A stretch of 11,220 nucleotides of DNA from Methylococcaceae bacterium. GTDB lineage: Bacteria; Pseudomonadota; Gammaproteobacteria; Methylococcales; Methylomonadaceae. The position numbers were made by a program, and so were the translations under genes. Where the stretch lies: the NCBI GenBank assembly GCA_947505055.1, contig CANNLO010000143.1:1-11220 (forward strand), given 5' to 3'. A model generated the notes under the pieces. That model saw only the letters and a program-made list of their open reading frames with translations, was not told where the DNA came from and made no database searches. Shown here piece by piece: positions 7,866 to 11,220 of the stretch (position 1 is its first letter; each line of letters begins with the position of its first letter).

Positions 7866-8177
7866 TTACCCTCCAAATATCCGATTAACCCCGCCAGTAA
7901 ACAACATCACATCTACAGGAAAGAATTGCCGACCTAAGGTTTTGACATCCGAATTTTCTGGTAAACGATAGCAGCGAACATCATCTTCGGTCGGGTGTAT
8001 TAATTGGCTGATGGCGTCCATTAGACGTAATAAGGCTTTGCGTTTTATCACTACCGTAAATACCGAGTACTGAACCGGCAAGCCCTGCTTCTTTAGGGTT
8101 CGATGCACCCGCGACAAGCGCTTGGGATTGGCGATGTCGTAGGCAATTAAATACAAGCCGATCTGGCTGTCTGCCAT
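7866..8177 (-). CDS. cas2: Second Cas2-family CRISPR adaptation protein (103 aa)
   Basis: A 103-residue Cas2, the small dimeric ferredoxin-fold protein that bridges Cas1 dimers during spacer integration. It shows the beta1 motif YLIAYDIANPKR with the conserved aspartate of the family active site, then the characteristic helix and VQYSVFTVVI strand, and the LPENSDVKTLG region. It is the last gene of the operon: its ATG overlaps the stop of the Cas1-like gene by one base (TAATG), so translation is coupled. It differs strongly from the Cas2 at 9880-10164 (few shared positions beyond the fold motifs), so the two are not a recent duplication. The stop at 7866 is followed directly by the istB remnant; the C-terminus (FTGGVNRIFGG) could in principle have been altered by that junction, although the length is normal. 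Confidence 0.93.
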   Translation of the reverse strand: MADSQIGLYLIAYDIANPKRLSRVHRTLKKQGLPVQYSVFTVVIKRKALLRLMDAISQLIHPTEDDVRCYRLPENSDVKTLGRQFFPVDVMLFTGGVNRIFGG

Positions 8178-8920
8178 TAGCTCACGGCCAGTAAAAACTG
8201 ATGCAGTTTATTGACGGTGCTCCTAAATAACAAATACAACCGGTCTTCGCGTTGCTTGTAGAGCTGCGCCATTGCCGCCAGAGGCTGGGCAGTGTCGGGC
8301 TCGTCGGCGGCTAACAAAGTGGGATAATAATCCCACACCAACAGCTTGCTTAAATCTAAAGCCAAATCCAGATTACTGGATAATAACGCTTCGTCGTCAC
8401 TGCAAAAGCCGCATTCTGAAAGCAGTGTTAACAACTCGCTGTGCAGTAAGCCTTGCAATAGATTGGCACGATGCTGGCCCTCGCTGGACAAGGTCAGTGC
8501 CAGTTGCCGGCGCAAGTCGTTTATTGATACTTCACGCCAATCGGCAACACCCATGCGCCTTGCAAAGCTTCGGGCCGCCAGTTTCTGCATCGACAAATAC
8601 CAGTTCTCATAAACCTGCAAGCCATCAGCTCTGGCCAACAAATCGACCAAACGCTGGGTGAGCGCTTGTCTTTCGCTGCCCTGACCCAGCCATCTCGCTC
8701 GTACTTCACCGTTCTTTTGCAAAAACAAAAGATTGATACCGACATCGGCACAGGCCAGCAGCGCCGACATGGACCACTCCACCACGCCTTTGCACACCAC
8801 CCGAGAAATCCGCGATAAGGGAAACAATTGATCGGCTTTATCCGGCACCACTACGCGTAAAGCCGGTTCATCCAATACCACCCGGCAACCTGGCGAGCCG
8901 TCAATATACAAAGGCCGCAT
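8177..8920 (-). CDS. Shortened Cas1-like protein, probably catalytically inactive
   Basis: A 247-residue protein whose N-terminal half has the Cas1 beta-domain pattern: LYIDGSPGCRVVL, PLSRISRVVCKGVVEWS, then ACADVGINLLFLQKNGEV. The C-terminal helical half is compact. LALDLSKLL (185-193) matches the Cas1 SLAxDLMEE helix, so D189 may correspond to the third metal ligand. The histidine of the GFxH segment is missing (no histidine between 161 and 239), and the EGxAAxxYF helix with the catalytic glutamate, plus the RPPxDPVN segment, cannot be recognised. It is about 70 residues shorter than the Cas1 encoded just upstream. Start ATG overlaps the cas1 stop by one base (TAATG) and is preceded by GAGGG at six bases, so it is translated on purpose. 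Both termini and the frame look healthy, so it reads as a maintained paralogue and not a decaying copy. It may form a heteromeric integrase with the active Cas1 or serve as a structural or prespacer-selecting subunit; that is inference. Confidence 0.82.
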   Translation of the reverse strand: MRPLYIDGSPGCRVVLDEPALRVVVPDKADQLFPLSRISRVVCKGVVEWSMSALLACADVGINLLFLQKNGEVRARWLGQGSERQALTQRLVDLLARADGLQVYENWYLSMQKLAARSFARRMGVADWREVSINDLRRQLALTLSSEGQHRANLLQGLLHSELLTLLSECGFCSDDEALLSSNLDLALDLSKLLVWDYYPTLLAADEPDTAQPLAAMAQLYKQREDRLYLLFRSTVNKLHQFLLAVS

Positions 8921-9876
8921 TACAGACCCTCGTAAACCGCCTGATGGCGCTTGGCCAAGGCATAGCCATAACGTCGCAACAGACGCCTGGCCGCACCAGC
9001 CTGTGACTCATAATAACCATAAAAACATTGCCGACCGGCTTTGTTCATCTGACATCGACCGTTGTCATCACTAAAATGCTCAACTCGTAATTGTCGTTCC
9101 CGGAACATTTGCCATACCCAACGATCCATCAGCGGTCGCAGTGGCTCCATCAAATCACACGCCAGTGACTCCCGACCAAAACTGACATCATGGTAAAAAC
9201 CCAACATCGGATCCAAGCCTACGGTATGGCAACTTCGAACCGTATCGTAATGTAAAAGTGTATAGCCCAACGACAAACAGGCATTGACCGGGTCAGGAGG
9301 TGGCCGTTTTTTTCGTCCAGTAAAGTTAAGTGAATCAGCAAATAAATGCACGTACCCACCAAAATAAGCTGCCGCTGCTGCACCTTCAAAGCCCCGCAAA
9401 CTGGCCATGGAGATCGATACACTGTCTTCGCGCAACTGGCCAATAATGCCGTTCAAGGTCTGTATCGCTCCGGTTAAGGGATAGCGTAAATCAGCCCGTG
9501 CCGCCAAGGCATCGCGCAGCAAACGCTGCTGGGCACGCACCTTAACCAATACCAGCCAGCGAGCCAGTGGCGTACGCAAATCTTCATTCATACTGGTTTG
9601 ATATTGCCCCAAACGCCGTTGTGAGTCGCTGTGCGAGCGGGCTGCCAACATGGCGGTTGCCTCGGTATTACGACCGGATAACACCAGCAAGCCGATATTG
9701 CGTTCCGACAAGGCGCCCAGCACCCGACTTTCAAGTTGCACATTGCCCCGCAACACCACGCGCTCCAGCAAGTGCATCGGAACCGTGCCTTTCTTGATAC
9801 CGTCTTCATATAACGCCAGTGTCTGACCGTCGAGCTTGACGCCCAGATTTTTCCTATCCAGATACAAACTGCTCAT
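8920..9876 (-). CDS. cas1: CRISPR-associated integrase Cas1 (catalytic)
   Basis: A 318-residue Cas1, the metal-dependent integrase that inserts new spacers into CRISPR arrays together with Cas2. The N-terminal beta domain is visible (LYLDRKNLGVKLDG, LLERVVLRGNVQLESRVL, NIGLLVLSGRN). The helical domain holds all three expected metal ligands: E164 in GFEGAAAAAYF, H229 in GLDPMLGFYHD and D241 in SLACDLMEPLRP. The family segment KKRPPPDPVNACLSLGYTLL lies at 189-208. Length and motifs are typical of an active enzyme. The ATG at 9876 follows the cas2 stop by three bases, with GGGG six bases upstream; the stop overlaps the next gene by one base. The subtype cannot be assigned from these motifs alone; no effector gene is in view. 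Confidence 0.97.
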   Translation of the reverse strand: MSSLYLDRKNLGVKLDGQTLALYEDGIKKGTVPMHLLERVVLRGNVQLESRVLGALSERNIGLLVLSGRNTEATAMLAARSHSDSQRRLGQYQTSMNEDLRTPLARWLVLVKVRAQQRLLRDALAARADLRYPLTGAIQTLNGIIGQLREDSVSISMASLRGFEGAAAAAYFGGYVHLFADSLNFTGRKKRPPPDPVNACLSLGYTLLHYDTVRSCHTVGLDPMLGFYHDVSFGRESLACDLMEPLRPLMDRWVWQMFRERQLRVEHFSDDNGRCQMNKAGRQCFYGYYESQAGAARRLLRRYGYALAKRHQAVYEGL

Positions 9877-9879
9877 TGC

Positions 9880-10164
9880 TTACCCCACATAAAAAAATGA
9901 ACCATCCTGAGGCGCCACCGCTTTACCCAAGGTACGGATATGGGTGGCTCCCGCCAGTCTCAGTAAAATAAAACGATCTTCGATCGGGTCAATGACCCGG
10001 CCGATATTTTCCAGTAACTCCGCTTTTTCAGCCGGTGTTAAAAAACATTCAAACACCGACTTTTGTCCACCCGAGGCAAAACCACGCAATACATACAGTG
10101 CCTTCCGCAAACGGCGGCTACAGGAAATATCGTAAGCTGCCAGATAAAGTTGTCGATGACTCAT
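9880..10164 (-). CDS. cas2: First Cas2-family CRISPR adaptation protein (94 aa)
   Basis: A 94-residue Cas2. The beta1 motif LYLAAYDISCSRRL carries the conserved aspartate; the following helix, the QKSVFECFL strand and the EDRFILLRL strand fit the ferredoxin fold. It is the first cas gene of the operon and precedes cas1, the reverse of the usual cas1-cas2 order. The gap to cas1 is three bases. The ATG at 10164 has AAGG only two bases upstream and GGGG twelve bases upstream, so initiation may depend on ribosomes finishing the short ORF that stops at 10180. GGGGTAAGC occurs both before this gene and at its end before cas1, which may reflect a shared ribosome-binding arrangement. Confidence 0.93.
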   Translation of the reverse strand: MSHRQLYLAAYDISCSRRLRKALYVLRGFASGGQKSVFECFLTPAEKAELLENIGRVIDPIEDRFILLRLAGATHIRTLGKAVAPQDGSFFYVG

Positions 10165-10179
10165 GACCTTAGCTTACCC

Positions 10180-10230
10180 CTACAAAACTAGGAATGACCG
10201 GACTGGCAAGCTTGCCACTATGATCCTCAT
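10180..10230 (-). CDS. Possible 16-codon ORF linking the ASCH gene and cas2
   Basis: An ATG at 10230 overlaps the ASCH gene stop (ATGA) and is preceded by AGGGGG at about five bases, a strong ribosome binding site. It would encode a hydrophobic 16-residue peptide (MRIIVASLPVRSFLVL) ending in TAG 15 bases before the first cas2 ATG. It could be a translational coupler, a remnant of a deleted gene, or chance. The overlap plus the good binding site are the only support. Confidence 0.28.
   Translation of the reverse strand: MRIIVASLPVRSFLVL
10204..10217. repeat. Perfect 14-bp palindrome upstream of cas2
   Basis: TGGCAAGCTTGCCA is fully self-complementary and sits about 40 bases before the first cas2 start, inside the only larger gap of the operon. 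No T-run follows on the minus strand, so it is not a normal terminator. A dimeric regulator site or an RNA hairpin affecting cas2 translation is possible. Confidence 0.45.
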
Positions 10231-10652
10231 ACCTGCCCCCTATCAATAAAAGCCAGGGCAAGCGCAAGCTGAGCCTGCACCTGGTCGTCCAGGTTTATCC
10301 ATATTGCACCTTCATTCGGGCGATAGACTGCAATCTGCGTTGCCAGACGCTGTGCTTGGTCAAGCGTCCAGATGACATCCCAATTATCAAAACGACCTGC
10401 TTGCAGACACTCATTAGCAATACGATGTTCATTAACATTATTTCTTCGGGTGGAATAATCGACCGAGCCTTTGACGGCAATCAGATTGGCTACACCCACA
10501 ATTTGACTGATACCCGAATCAATCAATGCAACGGGTTCGTTTTTGAGCGAAATATTGGCACGCAGTTCCCATGAGCCGGTGCCGTTCAGTAATTTGTAGA
10601 TATGACCACTATTAATGATCAGCCCTTTTTGAGGTGTGTATTTAAAATTCAT
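10227..10652 (-). CDS. ASCH-domain (PUA-like) protein
   Basis: A 141-residue protein that I assign to the ASCH/PUA-like fold by eye: KGLIINSGHIYKLLNG leads into the signature-like GTGSWELR (24-31, family pattern GxKxWExR with the lysine replaced), then PVALIDSGISQIVGVANL, the helix around EHRIANECL, and a closing GAIWINLDD strand. ASCH domains form a small beta barrel with a groove thought to bind RNA or modified nucleosides; some members are amidohydrolases or occur with nucleic-acid-processing genes. No catalytic claim is made here. The start ATG follows the stop of the preceding gene with no gap, and its own stop overlaps a short ORF before cas2. It therefore appears co-transcribed and possibly co-functional with the CRISPR adaptation genes. 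Confidence 0.68.
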   Translation of the reverse strand: MNFKYTPQKGLIINSGHIYKLLNGTGSWELRANISLKNEPVALIDSGISQIVGVANLIAVKGSVDYSTRRNNVNEHRIANECLQAGRFDNWDVIWTLDQAQRLATQIAVYRPNEGAIWINLDDQVQAQLALALAFIDRGQV

Positions 10653-11069
10653 TTACTTGGGCGCTGCCATCCGCTGAAATAATTCAGCCAGAGCATCATA
10701 GTCAGCGACCTTAAAACTCATGCCGCAAGGTGAAACATTATCAGGAAATACCGGAAACTTTTGGTAGTTGCTACTGGCATGTAGATTCGTTTTTTTCTGC
10801 TTGTTAATGAGTTCCTGAACACCAGCCGAAAGCCAGTTCTTGTTAAAGAAATCAGGATGCACAACCACCTGAAAATAAGCAGGAACACCACCGGCGCCCA
10901 CGGCCCGATCTTTACGGATATAAACCGTTTGATTAAGCGGCTTGGAATAAAACATCAGATTCTTTACATAGTTATCTTCGCCAGTGCCTTTAACTTGGGC
11001 AACAAAATGATGGGATGCAGCAATGTCCAGTAAGCGTTGACGAACAGCTGCAGAGATAAACTTGGGCAT
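10653..11069 (-). CDS. Protein of unknown function, first visible gene of the cas operon
   Basis: A 138-residue soluble protein that I do not recognise. It opens with a basic helix (ISAAVRQRLLDIAAS), continues with alternating short strands including YIRKDRAVGAGGVPAYFQVVVHPDFF (given by position 50-75), then a lysine-rich segment around 85-94 and a C-terminal helix DYDALAELFQRMAA. No signal peptide or membrane segment is visible. The ATG at 11069 is chosen because the upstream extension to a TTG at 11111 adds residues of no evident structure; neither start has a strong ribosome binding site. Its TAA stop abuts the ATG of the ASCH gene exactly. The pattern of basic residues and beta strands would suit nucleic-acid contact, but that is speculation. 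Confidence 0.75.
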   Translation of the reverse strand: MPKFISAAVRQRLLDIAASHHFVAQVKGTGEDNYVKNLMFYSKPLNQTVYIRKDRAVGAGGVPAYFQVVVHPDFFNKNWLSAGVQELINKQKKTNLHASSNYQKFPVFPDNVSPCGMSFKVADYDALAELFQRMAAPK

Positions 11070-11153
11070 AACGATTTCTTGAGAGGAAAGACTGCGTAAA
11101 CGAGTTGACAACAGCCTGCATTTAACACCAGCAAAATTGCAGAACAGTTGATC

Positions 11154-11179
11154 TGCCAGCGCTAACTAGCGCCTTGGCA
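11154..11179. repeat. Imperfect inverted repeat upstream of the cas operon
   Basis: TGCCA-GCGCTA-AC-TAGCGC-CT-TGGCA forms an 11-bp stem with a two-base bulge and a tight loop. It lies 85-110 bases upstream of the first operon start. It could be a terminator of a gene beyond the window, an operator or a folded repeat. No run of T is adjacent on either strand. The remaining bases to 11220 show no recognised gene or promoter. Confidence 0.45.
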
Positions 11180-11220
11180 TGGCAAACAGAATACACACGG
11201 AATTGTTATTTGACGGGAAC

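Noticed and set aside
8272..8661. Plus-strand ORFs antisense to the Cas1-like gene and similar antisense ORFs over the ATPase and Cas1
   Set aside because: They follow from the composition of the real minus-strand genes; low-complexity, no motifs and no start signals.
11154..11179. Integron attC site
   Set aside because: The arms do not fit the GTTRRRY core or the usual attC layout, and no integrase or cassette pattern is visible.

Overview
The window looks like a gammaproteobacterial chromosome, most plausibly a methanotroph-like (Methylococcales) genome. That placement rests on overall protein resemblance recalled from memory, not on a marker gene. It has two parts joined by a breakpoint inside a phosphate-transport gene.

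Part one (about 1-6803): the first 133 bases hold the 3' end of an unidentified plus-strand gene, followed by about 340 bases without a recognisable gene. Then comes a minus-strand cluster, read from high to low coordinates: the C-terminal part of pstB, an intact phoU, a CaCA-family Ca2+/cation antiporter that appears to start at a rare ATT codon, a type IIA (Ca2+-type) P-type ATPase with an extra N-terminal domain, and a divergent methionine adenosyltransferase (MetK-like) whose start overlaps the ATPase stop. The layout suggests a joint phosphate and calcium homeostasis unit. The MetK-like protein lacks several residues that are catalytic in E. coli MetK, so it may be a paralogue with an altered role.

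Part two (about 6804-11220): pstB homology stops abruptly at 6803. Next come about 360 bases of AT-rich DNA, a nine-codon stub of a plus-strand gene, and a decayed IS21-family remnant (istB without its N-terminus, no istA, one end with short repeats). Beyond it is a tightly packed, all-minus-strand operon in the order: unknown 138-aa protein, ASCH/PUA-like protein, possible 16-codon ORF, cas2, cas1 (intact E/H/D catalytic set), a second shorter Cas1-like protein without the catalytic histidine, and a second cas2. Junctions are start-stop overlaps or gaps of 0-3 bases, except for about 62 bases before the first cas2, which contain the short ORF and a palindrome.

This is a CRISPR adaptation module with a doubled Cas1/Cas2 set. 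One Cas1 copy is probably a non-catalytic structural partner, and two accessory genes may be coupled to the module. No CRISPR array, effector gene, Cas4 or Cas6 is visible; they may lie beyond 11220 or be absent. The cas genes are clearly more GC-rich than the flanks (hand counts on 60-base lines: 37/60 and 38/60 at 9481 and 8941, against 20/60 at 5041). This fits a transferred defence island that split the pst operon.
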